Assembly (NCBI RefSeq): GCF_011745365.1
Contig: NW_024468910.1
Location: forward strand, 1,268,068 to 1,332,067
Source: Cryphonectria parasitica EP155
Taxonomy: Eukaryota > Ascomycota > Sordariomycetes > Diaporthales > Cryphonectriaceae
Length of the DNA stretch: 64,000 nt
Reading direction: 5' to 3'
The notes under the pieces were generated by a model. The model saw only the letters and a list, made by a program, of their open reading frames with translations. It was not told the origin of the DNA and did no database searches. Positions 12,016-24,390 of this stretch are shown here, one piece after another. Every line of letters begins with the position of its first letter. Within the stretch, counting starts at the first letter, position 1. A program made the translations under genes and the position numbers.

Positions 12016-12690
12016 ACTTTGTTCTAGCTTAGCAACTCGAATGCTCTGAATCTCTTCTGAATGCTTCTCGTACGCTGCTTGCATACTGCTTGCTCGCTGT
12101 TTGCTCTAGCTTAGCAACTCGAATGCTCTGAATCTCTTCTGAACGCTTCTCGCACGCTGCTTGCACACTGCTTGCTCGCTGTTTGCTCTAGCTTAGCGAC
12201 TCGAATGCTCTAAATCTCTTCTGAACGCTTCTTGCACGCTGCTTGCATACTGCTTGCTCGCTGTTTGCTCTAGCTTAGCGACTCGAATGCTCTGAATCTC
12301 CTCTGAACGCTTCTCGCATGCTGCTTGCATACTGCTTGCTCGCTGTTTGCTCTAGCTTAGCGACTCGAATGCTCTGAATCTCTTCTGAACGCTTCTCGCA
12401 CGCTGCTTGCATACTGCTTGCTCGCTGTTTGCTCTAGCTTAGCAACTCGAATACTCTGAATCTCTTCTGAACGCTTCTCGCACGCTGCTTGCATACTGCT
12501 TGCTCGCTGTTTGCTCTAGCTTAGCGACTCGAATGCTCTGAATCTCTTCTGAACGCTTCTCGCACGCTGCTTGCATACTGCTTGCTCGCTGTTTGCTTTA
12601 GCTTAGCAACTCGAATGCTCTGAATCTCTTCTGAACGCTTCTCGCACGCTGCTTGCATACTGCTTGCTCAATACTGCTTGCTCGCTGTAT
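12016..12690. repeat. 82-bp tandem repeat, about 8 units
   Basis: The marker CTAGCTTAGC recurs at 12024, 12106, 12188, 12270 and 12352 and onward, 82 bp apart. Units contain GCTTGCATACTGCTTGCTCG and differ by a few transitions. Confidence 0.95.
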
Positions 12691-12693
12691 TCA

Positions 12694-12780
12694 AGGCTCG
12701 AAAGCTCGAAAATCGAAGGCTCGAAGGTTAAAGGCTCGAAGATTAAAGGCTCGAAGATCAAAAGCTCGAAGGTTCGAAAA
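12694..12780. repeat. Short (about 15-bp) GGCTCGAAG repeat
   Basis: GGCTCGAAG(A/G)TTAAA-like units are repeated about five times with drift. A transcribed ORF across this region is repeat-derived. Confidence 0.8.
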
Positions 12781-12898
12781 GAATAGTGATCTGATCGTTT
12801 GCTCTGCTCCTGCTCAGTGTTAGCGCTGCTCCTAGGGAAGAAAAAAAAGATAGAAAGCTTCGCTGGATTGCTTCCTTTAAAAGGGCCAGGCCTCAAAC

Positions 12899-13112
12899 TG
12901 TCAGGTGGAAAGGTTGCAAAGGCAATGTGGCGAGGTCTTTTCTTTCTTTCAGGGGTATACAACCAGAATAACATTGAGGCCTAAGGAGCTAAGTTCTGCT
13001 CAGCAGTGCTGACGTGGCTAGAAAGCCGCTTTATAGCCGCATATTGCTTAGTCATCCGTAATCCAGCTGGCTTAGCTAGCCCTGAGCCTTGCTGGCACAA
13101 TCAGCCCTGACA
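12899..13112 (-). repeat. 5' LTR of the minisatellite element (214 bp)
   Basis: It has the same sequence as the left LTR by my reading and is followed by the ATTCC target duplication at 13113-13117. In minus orientation the TATA box GGCTATAAAG lies mid-LTR. Confidence 0.88.
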
Positions 13113-16100
13113 ATTCCTATGAATTTTCGCTTACTGAATACTCTTTCCATTTGATAAGATATTTTCTTGTGCTATCTGTACTTCTATGCTTGAGAATCTT
13201 CTCTATCTTATATTCTAGTTTATTATTTTCTACTTCTGCTGTATTGTTCGCTAGTATTTTCTGTGCTGCTAGTTCTAGCAATAAGATATAGAAAACTGAG
13301 TATATTCTCATTCTATGAAATAATGCTAACTTATAATTGATTGGGAAAATCTATTGCAAGATTTTGAATGATTCTAACTTCTTATAATCAAGTTTGTTGC
13401 TAAGTCTGATTATTTTGATATTTTTCCAAAGTAAATAAGCTTTATCTCCTTTCTGTAGGATTGGTTTCTCAATTCTCTTAGAGTTTGCATACTGTATTAT
13501 TTGTTCTTGAATGAATTATAATTCTAACCAAAGTTTCTTCTAAACTTTCTTAATCTTCTTAATTCTTTTATCTGCAGCTTTTGCATCTGCTTTTAGTAGT
13601 ACTTTATAACAAGTTATTGGATTGTATTCATAGAGTATAAAGAATAGTAATTTCTTTATTATGCTTGTATCTATGCTATTATAAGCAAATTATATAAGGA
13701 ATAATAGATTAATTCAGTTGTTCTGTTTCTGATTGATATAGTATTGAAAGTATTGTTCGATAATCTGATTTATTCTTTCTATCTGTTTATCTGTTTGCAG
13801 GTAAAATGCTATAAATATTCTATAGTATGTTTCGAGCTGTTTTATAAGTAAAGTTCAAAACTTTGAGTTAAACTTTCTATTTCTATTGGAAATCACTTCT
13901 TCTAGTATACTATAATTAGCAATAATTGTTCTAAGGAATGTATATACAAGTTTCTCTGCTATATTGCTTTTCTTGTAGAGAAGAAAGTAAGCATATTTGC
14001 TTAGTTTGCAAATCATTACTAGAATGCTATTATATTGCAGTTTAGTTAAGAGTTCTTATAAGAAAAATAGTTTAATAATAAAGTTTAAACTAATAGATTG
14101 CTAAATAATTATAAGTATTAATAAGGAATATAGTAGTTTATAAAGCTTATATCTTTCTGCTTTGTTTTTCTTGCAGCTATTATATTATTATAAGATATTC
14201 TCGATTCTTTTTCTAAAGCTTAATAAATTTCAGTATCTTTTAATGCATTCATAGATTACTCTAACTCCCTAATATTCATATGCTGATATACTATATATAT
14301 TCTTAATGTAATTATCTTGCTTATCTGAAATCATTAATTCTGAATCCTTTTTCAAGGATTCAATTCTGAAAGCAGCATTCAGTTCTCTATATGCATTAAC
14401 AAGATTTCCTAATTCATCTTGAACAAAGATGTTCTGTATATCCGAGGAATCTGTATCTCAATAATCTATCCTTTTGCTAAGAGCATCTGCTTATTCATTT
14501 TCTAAGTCTTTGCAGTATACAATTCTGAAATCAAATTATAAGAAGAATTCTGCTTATTTAACTTATTATTTATTCAAAACTTTAGTTATTATGAATATAA
14601 TTAGATTCTTATAATCCGAGTAAACTATAATCGAATGCTATGCGCTAATGAGATAGTATTGCTACTCCTCGAAAGCTTTTACTATTGCTATGAGTTCCTG
14701 ATTAAAGATTCTGTAATTAACTTCTAAGCTATTCAACTTTTTTGAAAAGTTGCTTATAATTCTTAAATGCTCTTGATCGTCTTGCTAATCAAGTTGTTCT
14801 CCGAGTATATATTCTAATATATCAATTTCAATTTCAAAAGATTTATAAAGATCTGCTTTATACAGAATCGGTTCTGAGATAATGTATCTAATAATCTCAT
14901 TAAAAGCTTCTTATGCCTTGAAAGTCTATTTGAAGAGTTATTCCTTTTTAGTAAGATTTGTAAGAGAATATGCAATTCAGCTGTAATTCTTAATAAATTA
15001 TTTATAGAAGTTAATATATTTAAGGAAAAACCTAATATTTCTAATATTTCTAGGAATTAGCTAATTTCTAATAGCTTCTATCTTATTCTTCTGTAGCTTA
15101 ATACATTCTAGCTTGATTATGAATTCAAGATAGTTAACTTTTTATACATGAAAGTAACTCTTTGCGGATTTCATAAGAAGTTTTGCATCTTAGAGCGTTC
15201 GCAATACTGTTTCCACATATTCCTTGTATTCCTTCAGTATTCGAGAATAAATAAGAATATTATCGAGATATACAATGATAAACTGATTCAGATGCTTATA
15301 TAGAATGTGATTAATCATTTCTTAGAATAAAGCTAAAGCATTCATTAAACTGAAAAGCATAATCAAATATTCGTAGTATTTATAGCGTATTCTGAAAGCA
15401 GTTTTTCATTCTTCTCCTTCTTTTATTCTGATTAGATTATAAGCTTCTTTTAAATCCAGAGCTATAAATCACTATACTTCTTGCAATCTATTTTATAATT
15501 CCTTAATAAGTAATAATGAATATCAGTTTTTGATTATAATATTATTAAATTGCTTATAATTAATATATAGCTTAAGCTTGCTATTCTTTTTGAATATAAA
15601 CAGAATAAGATATTCTGCTAGTAATTGCAATAATTATATATATTCCTTCTTAAGATTCTTATCGAGGTATTCCTTGAATATTTCTAATTATGCTTTATTT
15701 AGTCTGTAAATAGGAAAGAATTTGAGCTGTTTTCCTTCTTATAGCGAAATCTTGTAATTGTATAAGCTGTATTCTGATAATCTCATATTCAATTCTTCTT
15801 GGAATAATTTCTTGAATTTGTAATACTTCTGTAATATGTTTGCAAGTATTGATTCTAATCTATATACTGTTTCTGCTATCTGAAGGAATAGTAGATACTG
15901 TTAAGCGTACTTCTTTTTATTCATTGTTCTTGGTAATGTTTTTGAAAGCTTTAAGCGTTCGCTTCGAGCTGAATTGATTGCTTGAAAGCCTAGTTTCGAG
16001 ATTCTTCTCGTATGAATCTACAATTCATTTTCTAAAGCTTTTCCTTATCGCTCCGAAGCGGACCAACGTGCTAAGAGTCCTGCTTCCATTGTTTTGCTAA

Positions 16101-16790
16101 CCTACTAGCGCTTTAGCATTATTCGGATTCGCTTATCACTAGGTTCTTCTCCTTGAACTGTCAGCTCCGCTAATTTGAAAGTATATATGAAGTTGTTTGA
16201 AGCTTCTTTTCCCGAGTATTCTTTAATAACTAGCTTCAATCCTGTATTATTAATTGCAACTATCTCTCTGGATATAGCTTGTTCTCATAAGATCTAGCTA
16301 GTAGTTCAATCGATTCGAGAATTATGCTCTTTAAGCTATGAAAGTTCTATAATTAGCTTATACTGCGCTATATCTGTAATATTAAAAGAAACTCTGGTTA
16401 TATGTTTTTGAATTAAAATAGATAGATAATTAGTTTTCTTATTGATTACTCCTTGATTGTATGCAACAGGTTGTTCTTTTACAATGCTAAGAATATATGA
16501 TTGCTTCTTTCATTTTCACTATAGTTATGCCTGATTGATGATGTATAAGAATATGAAATTTCTCTGAGCGCTACTATCTAATAGTGCGCTATATCTATAT
16601 TCTTAAATGTATATATCGAGCTTAATATAAGCATAGTCTGCCTTGAAAGCTTTATATAGGAACTATTTCAGTTTAATCATCTGCAGTTCTTTTACAAGCA
16701 ATCCTAGCCTTTTGAGATTGTTGAGAACTGCTTATCCTCCTTCTGAGCTTGTTTTGCTGCTTCTTAAGCAAGCTTTTTAGCTTGCTTTTG
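13113..16790 (-). pseudogene. pol: Copy B pol (main part)
   Basis: On the minus strand this runs from protease (near 16570, active site still LDSSA), through RT (YLDN at 15259-15270: first Asp kept, second changed to Asn), RNase H and integrase, to the chromodomain next to the nested insertion. The piece at 13117-13311 is still open and holds the start of the chromodomain. Stops are dense elsewhere. It is the same polyprotein as copies A and C-G and is non-functional. Confidence 0.88.
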
Positions 16791-18797
16791 CTTATATCAT
16801 CATTATTTCTAATCTTTTCTTTATTAATACTAGTTGCAAATCTTATTATTAATATAAATCGTATAGAGCATTATCTTGCATTGCTATCACTTTATTTTCT
16901 TGTTCATGCATTGCCTGAAGCAGTTATCTAGTAATCCGATGTATGCATTGTTGTGCTGCCTATTGAGAATTTTTCTGAAGCAAAGTTCTTGCTTCTTAAC
17001 CGCTTGAAGGATTTATTCTAGTTCTCTGATAAGGAATTATTTGTATTGCACTTTTTCCGAGAAATGCATTCTATAGCTATAATAGGCACAGGAAATCCAT
17101 GCTAGCTTGTAGTATAAATTGTGAAATGAGCTGATTTGAGAATTCTCATTTTGTTATATCTTAATGTTTTGCAAGGGAATACAGGTAAAGAGCTCTTCTA
17201 GCTCTATCCTATAAACAAGGTATTTAATTCATGTTGTTTTCTTGTTCTATTCAATGCTAAAGAGAAATCTTTCTGTAAGCTTATTGGGTTTATTATTTAT
17301 AAGAGATTCTAATGAATCGCTAGATCGTTCGTTTTAGCTAATTTCTTCTGCTGCTCGGAAAGCGTTTTCGATATTGTCTAGATGCTTATACCAATAGCCA
17401 AGAGAATACTATCCTTTATTCATATCTCTAGCTATAGTGCTTAGCATGAATAATGAGAAATGATAAAGAATATTACTGCTGAATTCTTCTTCCAATGCCT
17501 GAATGCTCTGTTCAGTAATATCAGAGCAGTTTGAATTGTTACTGCTTGTAGCTATGCTGGGCGTATATCCTTGCTCTGCTATCGCTATCTGCCTATAGCG
17601 CCTAGGTTTCTGAGAGAACCATTCTGAACCTTCCTTACTCAAGAAGTATATTAAGCAGTTGTTATTATAACAGAATGTTCAGCTGAGACTTCTATAATCA
17701 ATAGAATCCAATACTTGTTCCAAGAGAATATTTTTGCTCAGTTAATTGGGTTTCTATTGCTAAGCAATATTTATCTAGCATTCTTTCTAAACTAATTGCT
17801 ATTTGTTCTTTCGAGATTAATAGCAATTGTATGCTATATATTTCTATTTGTTGCAATTGTAGCAAGTAATATTATTTCTCTTGCTATACTGCTTGTTAGC
17901 TGTATTGAGTTTCATGAGATTAGTATATATAGTACTGCTTTAAGCTATATTACTATATTAACTGCTATTTTTATTTTGAAGTTTTTTACTTATATTAGCT
18001 GAAAATCTTCAAATCTAGCTTTCTCTCTTCTTAAACTTCTTTACTCATTGTTTATATAAATAATTATTAATATAGATTGCTTAATTAGAGAATATTGCAA
18101 AATTCTTTAGCTAATTCTGCTTGGAAATCTCATTCTTAATATTATTCTTAAATCTCTTATAATAATGCTTCATAAGATTCTTATCCTTTTACAGAAGTCT
18201 TACTAAAAGCTGCTTGAATCTAATTATATAAGCAGAAGCTGACTTAGTCTGCTTGAGATTCATAAGCTGCTAAGCTATAGTACATTCTTCGTTAGAATCA
18301 TTAAAGATTTTCTTAAAAGCTTTCTCAAAGCTTGTAAAGAAATCGAATATATCTTTGATACTCTGAATATATATATCAGGATTATTCTAATACTTTAAGT
18401 AATTGTATAGAAAGAGTTTGTATCAGATAAAAGCATTCTTTTCAAAACGAGTTTCTGCAAGAATAACTTTCTTAGATTTCTCAGTAAACTGAGTTATATA
18501 GTATAGAAAATATGCTCTGCAGTAAGTAAGAAACCTATATAGTATCTTCTGATTGCTATTATACATAGCAAGCTTATTCATCTTATATGCTTTTTCAGCG
18601 CTACTGATAATTGCAGAAGTAAACTGCGCCTGCTGAGCTTATTAAGCTAGCTAAGCTTGTTAGTTAGCGATAGTAGCACTCTGAGCCTGCTATTATTCGC
18701 ACAGATCCTGGATATGCTGAATAAGCTAATATATCTAGTTAATTAGTTCTTCCTGAGTAGGGGCGTGCGAGAACAAAGGAATTCCTGGAGAAGCTAT
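16690..18797 (-). pseudogene. gag: Copy B gag
   Basis: On the minus strand it begins at an ATA (18797-18795) where an ATG is expected, then a Gln-rich segment, the retrotransposon gag core, and a zinc knuckle at 17820-17864 whose CCHC pattern is damaged. A long C-terminal extension reaches pol. Most of it is broken by stops. Confidence 0.8.
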
Positions 18798-18845
18798 CAT
18801 ATTCTATATTACTCAAGAAGTAATACTGAACCATTCTTGAACAAG

Positions 18846-18854
18846 AGTTGTTAA
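18846..18854 (-). promoter_or_regulatory. Copy B primer-binding site (mutated)
   Basis: On the minus strand TTAACAACT lies 2 nt after the 5' LTR. Intact copies read TTGACAACT here, complementary to AGTTGTCAA in the LTR R region. One transition separates B from the consensus. Confidence 0.55.
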
Positions 18855-18856
18855 AA

Positions 18857-19301
18857 TGTAATGAGCACTACAGCAATCCGAAGATTTCTAAGTATACGAA
18901 GAGTTTATGCTAACAAGAGCGGTATCAAAGTATCAAGTTCTTGAATATGGAACTGTACAAGTTCTAATAAGCAATGCAAGTATTTACTGCCTTTGGAGCT
19001 ACTCAGTATATGAGACTGAATACTTAGATTGATAACTGAAGAGCTATATACTGAATCTATCTAATGGTAATGAATATGTTCTTATATATCCAGCTCTTCA
19101 GTTCTGATTATTCTAACTATGTTCTGATTCCTCATAGTTGTTCTTCAAATATGTTGATTATATTCATAGTTGAAATAGTTGCGCTAGTAATTCTAATCTG
19201 AGTTACATAATTCTGCTTGGTATTCGACGTTGGATCGTAATATCTGGTTTCTTTGTTGGTGGGGCTTATCCTGTGATCTGCATGTTGAATGAGTTATAAC
19301 A
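18857..19301 (-). repeat. Copy B 5' LTR (445 bp)
   Basis: It is the same length as the 3' LTR, with differences that look like transitions. It ends in GTTATAACA next to the TCTAT flank. Confidence 0.92.
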
Positions 19302-19602
19302 TCTATGCTGATGAGTGGTAGATAATTCTAATCTTCATTGCTGAATTATTAGAGAATGTTATGCTAAATTTGAATATTGAGGCTGAGATTCTATAGTAGC
19401 TTATATTAAGCAATTCTACTATTGAAGAGATTTCTGAACAGATATAGCTAATGCTGTCTTAGATTGCGAGAAGTATACAAAGTTCGATTCAAAGATGTGA
19501 AAGGAAGAAGTAATTCCAATTCTTCCAAATCAACTCTTTACAAGAATCAGCATTAATATTCAATACATAGCTGAAGATAGCAGTTATAGATATCTTGCGG
19601 AG
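19302..19602 (+). pseudogene. Gypsy-2 integrase N-terminal zinc region
   Basis: This is the gypsy-2 segment isolated between copies B and C. One frame reads an eroded HHCC-type region (first His changed to Tyr; DCEKYTKF where CxxC is expected), then the linker into the integrase core (IQYIAEDSSYRYLAE). It joins in frame with 8880-9160 on the left and with 26925 on the right after removing the insertions, so one gene is split three ways. Confidence 0.7.
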
Positions 19603-20050
19603 TGTAATGAGCACTGCAGTAATCCGAAGATTCCAAAATACACAGAAAGTTTATGCTAACAAGAGCGGTGCTAAGTACAAGCCTTGAATACGGAAACACA
19701 ACTGGGATAATCGTACGAGTATTCACTGCCTTTGGAGCTATCAGAGTAGGGGAGTAATCTGATACTTAGATTAACAACTAAAGAGCTATGTACTGAAGCT
19801 ATCTAATGATAATGAACATGTTCTTATATATTCAGCTCTTCAGTATGAATATGTTGAATAGCAACATATTCAAGTTATCCTGCTAGCTCTGAATAGCACA
19901 TATTCAAAGCTATCCTTTCTGATTGATTATGCTTATAACCCTAACCCTGGATTATATAAACAATGCTTTATTAGAACGTTGGGTTCTTAATATCTGGTTC
20001 TTATTACTCGTAATCTGTTTCATAATCTGCATGTTGAATGGATTATAACA
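19603..20050 (-). repeat. Copy C 3' LTR (448 bp)
   Basis: It runs from TGTAATGAGC to GATTATAACA. Its U3 cassette contains inverted repeats based on GAATATGTTG/CAACATATTC, a type shared only with C's own 5' LTR in this window. Confidence 0.92.
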
Positions 20051-20142
20051 TCATTTCCCTTCTATCAGTTGTTGTTCTCAACGATCTTCCATAAGTATTC
20101 TAGCAAGTCTTCTATATGCATGATCTTGCTTTCCTAATTGAG

Positions 20143-20760
20143 ATGTTGAATAAAATCAACAAATCTCGTTCTCATGCTAAGAAGACTAAACAAAAGGATT
20201 CTCTTCTTTTCTTAATTCTTCAAAACGCTGTTATCATGCCTTCCTGTTCCTTCTGCAAGGATTGTAGTATTCAGTCTTGTTAAATCTCTGTTGAGGATTT
20301 CTTCTGTTGCGCTGAATGTATTCGCCTGAGCTGCTTTCGGTGCGATGTTCAGGGGCTGAGTGTAGCGGAAATTCGTCGGATAGGCGTTCAATACCAACGC
20401 CTGGAGAACCAACTCGAGAGTGCTGAGGAGCAGCTGCGCGATGCTGCTGCGGAGGTAGAACGTTTGCAGAAGCAAAAGCGTCTGTAGTTCGAGAAGATAA
20501 TAAAGGCTGTTCGCTGAAGCCTTTCCAGCGTGGAGAAGCTAGAGCGTAAGAAGGCTGAGGAGGAGCAGGCTCGTATTGCTGCTGGAGTTCGTTCTGTGGT
20601 TGCAGAGAAGTCTGCTGTTGCTGCTGAGGATTCTTCCTTTGAGGGTTTTGATTGGAATTCTGTGGATGTAGGGAATTCAGTGGTGGATTAGTTGGGTTTT
20701 CTGGAGAGTGAGATTTCTGAAGCCTCTGGGTTTCGGTTCGGGGCGGAGCAGTTATTCTAG
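20143..20760 (+). pseudogene. Copy C antisense Cys/coiled-coil ORF
   Basis: The ORF has 206 codons and starts 92 nt from the LTR edge. The Cys cluster reads CSFCKDCSIQSC followed by CCAECIRLSCFRC. A helix rich in Leu, Glu and Gln follows (QYQRLENQLESAEEQL), then an Ala/Glu/Arg-rich helix, FDWNSVDVG and a conserved tail. Internal stops are TAA, TAG, TGA and TAG; the last replaces a Trp codon that is mutated to a different stop in each copy. The final TAG is at 20758-20760. GC is about 53% in line 20341-20400, against about 27% in C's pol at 21181-21240. Function is unknown; a zinc-stabilised dimer is inferred. Confidence 0.78.
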
Positions 20761-23700
20761 GTGCTGGTTTCCTTTCTTTTCCAATACTTAGCTACTTTTT
20801 TCTAAGCGTTTCTAACATTTTTCTGTGATTCTTACAAATTTTCACTTGCTGAGTAATCTTTTCATTTAATAAGATATTCCCTCATACTATCTGTGCTTCT
20901 ATGCTTGAGAATCTTTTCCACTTAATACTAGCTTATAATTAACTGAGAAAATCTATTGCAAGATTTTGAATAGTTCTAACTTCTTATAATTGAGTTTATT
21001 GCTAGATTTAGTTATTTTAATATTTTTTCAAAGTAAATAGATCTTATCTTTCTCCTGTAGAATTAGTTCTTCAATTCTTTTGGAGTTTGCATATTGTATT
21101 ATTCATTTCTGAATGAATTGTAATTCTAACTGAAGTTTCTTCTAAATCTTCTTAATCTTTTTAATCCTTTTATCTGCAGCTTCTGCATCTGCTTCTAGCA
21201 GTATTTCATAATAAGCTATTAAGTTATATTTATAGAGTATAAAGAATAATAACTTCTTTATTATACTTATATCTGCGCTATTATAAGCAAACTATGCAAA
21301 AAGCAATAGATTAATTCAATTGTTCTGTTTCTGATTAATATAGTATTGAAAATATTATTCAATAATCTGATTTATTCTTTCTGTTTGCTTATTTGTTTGC
21401 AGATAAAATGCTATAAATATTCTATAGTATATTCTAAGCTGTTTTATAAGCAAAGTTCAAAACTTTGAATTGAACTTTCTATTTCTATTAGAGATTACTT
21501 CTTCTAGCATGCTATAGTTAGCAATGATTGTTCTGAGAAATGCATATATAAGTTCTTCTGCTATACTGCTTTTCTTATAAAGAAGAAAGTAAGTATATTT
21601 GCTTAGTTTGCAAACTATTATTAGAATGCTATTATATTATACTTTAGTTAAGAGTTTTTATAAGAGAGATAGCTTGATAATAAAGTTTAAATTAATAGAT
21701 TGCTAAATAATCATAGATACTGATAAGAGGTATAGTAGTTTATAAGGCTTGTATTTTTCTGCTTTATTCTTTTTGCAGCTATTGCATTATTATAAAAGAT
21801 TTTCAATTCTTTTTTTAAAGCTTAATAAATTCTAGTATCTTTTGATGCATTTATAAATTGCTTTAATTCTCTGATATTCATATGCTAGTACACTGTATAT
21901 ATTCTTGATATAATTATTTTATTCATCTGAAGTTATTGATTTTAAATCCTTTTCCAAGAGTTTAATTCTGAAAGCAGCATTTAGCTCTTTATATATATTA
22001 ACGAGATTCTCTGATTCGTTTTAAGCAAAGATATTCTGTATACCTATGAAATCTGCATCTCGATAGTTTGATTGTTTGCTAAGAGCATTTGCTTATTCAT
22101 TTTCTGAGCTCTTGCAGTATATAATCTTGAAATTGAATTGTAAGAGAAATTCTGCTTATCTAACTTGTTGCTTGTTCAATACTTTGATTATTATAAATAT
22201 AGTTAGATTCTTGTAGTCTGAGTGAATTATGATTGGATATTGTATACTGATAAGATAGTATTGCTATTTCTTGAAGGCTTTTACTATTGCTATAAGTTCT
22301 TGATCTGGGATTCTGTAGTTAACTTCTGAGCTGTTTAACTTTTTCGAAAAGTTGCTTACAATTCTTAGTTATTCTTAATCATCCTGCTAGCTAAGTTGTT
22401 CTCCAAGTGCATATCCTAATATATTGATCTCAACTTCGAATAGCTTATAAGGATCTGCTTTATACAAAATCAGCTCTGAGATAATATGCTTAATGATTTT
22501 ATTAAAAGCTTCCTGCATTCTGAAAGTTTACTTGAAAAGCTGCTCTTTCTTAGTAAGATTTGTAAGAAGATATATAATTCAGCTATAGTTTTTAATGAAC
22601 TGCTTATAGAAGTTGATATATCCGAGAAAAGATCTAATATTCTTAATATTCTTGGAAATTAGCTAATTTCTAATAGCTTTCACCTTATCTTTCTGTAGCT
22701 TGATGCATCCTGGTTTGATTATAAATCCGAGATAGTTAACTTTCTGCATATGAAAGTAATTCTTTGCAGGTTCTACAAGGAGTTCTGTATCTTGGAGCGT
22801 CTGCAATACCATCTTTACGTATTCCTTATGCTGCTCCAGTATTCGAGAGTAAATAAGAATATTATCGAGATATGCAATAACGAATTAATCCAGATGCTTG
22901 TATAGAACGTAATTAATTATTTCCTGGAATGAAGCTGAAGCATTTGTTAAATTGAAGAGCATAATTAAATATTTGTAGTACTTATAGCATATTCTGAAAG
23001 CAGTTTTCCACTCTTCTTCCTCCTTTAGCCTAATTAGATTATAAGCTTCTTTCAGATCTAGAGCTGTAAATCACTATGCTTCTTGCAATCTATTTTACAG
23101 TTTCTTAATAAATAGTAATGGATATTAGTTCTTGATTATAATATTATTAAATTGCTTATAATCAATATACAGCCTAAGCTTGCTATTCTTCTTGAATATA
23201 AACAGAATGGGATATTCTGCTGATAATTGCAATAATTATATATATCCCTTTTTGAAGTTCTTATTGAGATATTTCTTGAGTATCTCTAGTTATGCTTTAT
23301 CTAGTCTGTAGATAGGGAAGAATTTGAGCTATTTCTCTTCTTGTAGCAGGATTTCGTGATTGTATAAGCTATATTTTAGCAATCTTGTATTCAATTCTTT
23401 CTGAAATAGTTTCTTGAATTTATAGTATTTCTGTAGTATATTCACAAGTATTGGTTCTGGTTCATATACTGTTTCTGCTATCTGGAGGAATAGTAGATAT
23501 CGTTAAGCATGCTTCTTTTCGTCTGTTGTTTTTGGTAGCGTTTTTGGAAGCCTTGAGCGTTCGCTCCGGGCTGAACTGACCGCTCGAGAGCCTGGTTTCG
23601 AGATTTTTCTTGTATGTACTCTCAATCCACATTCTGAAGCTTTTCCTTATCGCTCCGAAGCGAATCAACTTGCTAAGAGTCTTGCTTCCGTGATTTTGCT

Positions 23701-24390
23701 AACCTATTAGCGCCTTAGTACTGTTTGGGTTCATCTGTTACTAGGTTCTTCTCCTTGAACTGCTAGTTCTGCTAGCTTAAAAGTATATATGAAGTTGTTT
23801 AAAGCTTCTTTTCTTGAATATTCTTCAATAACTAACTTCCATCCTGCATTGTTGATTGCAACTATCTCTCTGAGCACAGCTTGTTTCCATAAGATCTGGC
23901 CAGTAGTTCAATCGATTCAAGGATTGTGCTTCTTGAGCTATGAAAGCTCTATAATCAGCTCATGCTATGCTGTATTTATAATATCAAAGGAAACTCTGGT
24001 TACATATTCTTAGATTAAGATAGATAGATGATTAGTCTTCTTATCGATTACTCCTTAGTTATATGCAACAGGCTATTCTTCTATAGTGCTGAGAGTATAT
24101 AGCTGCTTCTTCTATTTCTATTGTAGTTATGTTTGATTGATAATGTATAGGGATATGAAGTTTCTCTGAGCGCTACTATTCAGTAGTGCGCTATACTTGT
24201 ATTCTTGAATGTATATATCGAACTTGATATAAGCATAATTTGTTTTAAAAGCTTTATATAGGAACTGTTCCAGTCTGATTGTCTGCAGTTCTTTTATGAG
24301 CGATTCTAGCCTTTTGAAGTTATTGAAAGCTGCTTGTTCTTCCTCTGAGCTTGCTTTGCTGCTTCTTAAGCAAGCTTTTTAGCTTGCTTT
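20757..24390 (-). pseudogene. pol: Copy C pol
   Basis: The full pol remnant is on the minus strand. Protease lies near 24180 (active-site Asp changed to Asn). RT has YLDN at 22861-22872. RNase H, integrase and chromodomain run to a TAG stop (20759-20757) overlapping the antisense ORF stop. No open stretch reaches 60 codons in the pol frame, showing heavy RIP. Confidence 0.87.

Larger units (their letters stand above)
10392..13112 (-). mobile_element. Non-autonomous LTR retrotransposon with minisatellite interior (2,721 bp)
   Basis: It has two 214-bp direct terminal repeats that I read as identical (10392-10605 and 12899-13112). TSDs of ATTCC lie at 10387-10391 and 13113-13117. The interior (10606-12898) codes for no recognisable gag or pol and is mostly tandem repeats of 17, 37, 73, 82 and about 15 bp. 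Minus orientation is favoured: in that sense the LTR has a GGCTATAAAG TATA box, and a G-rich purine tract (complement of 10610-10618) abuts the 3' LTR. It best fits a LARD- or TRIM-like element mobilised in trans. It is much GC-richer than its surroundings and appears untouched by RIP. Confidence 0.85.
9161..19301 (-). mobile_element. Copy B: full-length gypsy-1 chromovirus carrying a nested LTR element
   Basis: Both LTRs are 445 bp (9161-9605 and 18857-19301). The flanks are CCTAT on the left and TCTAT on the right, a 5-bp target duplication with one C-to-T difference. Order on the minus strand is 5' LTR, gag, pol, antisense ORF, 3' LTR. A 2,721-bp non-autonomous element is inserted in the 3' end of pol; without it and one TSD, B is about 7.4 kb. 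The target is gypsy-2 pol. Confidence 0.93.

Noticed and set aside
10755..12690. Regular direct repeats resembling a CRISPR array
   Set aside because: The units are contiguous tandem repeats with no unique spacers, inside an LTR element of a eukaryote.
10392..13112. DNA transposon with TGTCAGG/CCTGACA terminal inverted repeats
   Set aside because: The inverted match is only about 7 bp, whereas the ends are 214-bp direct repeats with TG...CA termini and 5-bp TSDs, which fits an LTR element.
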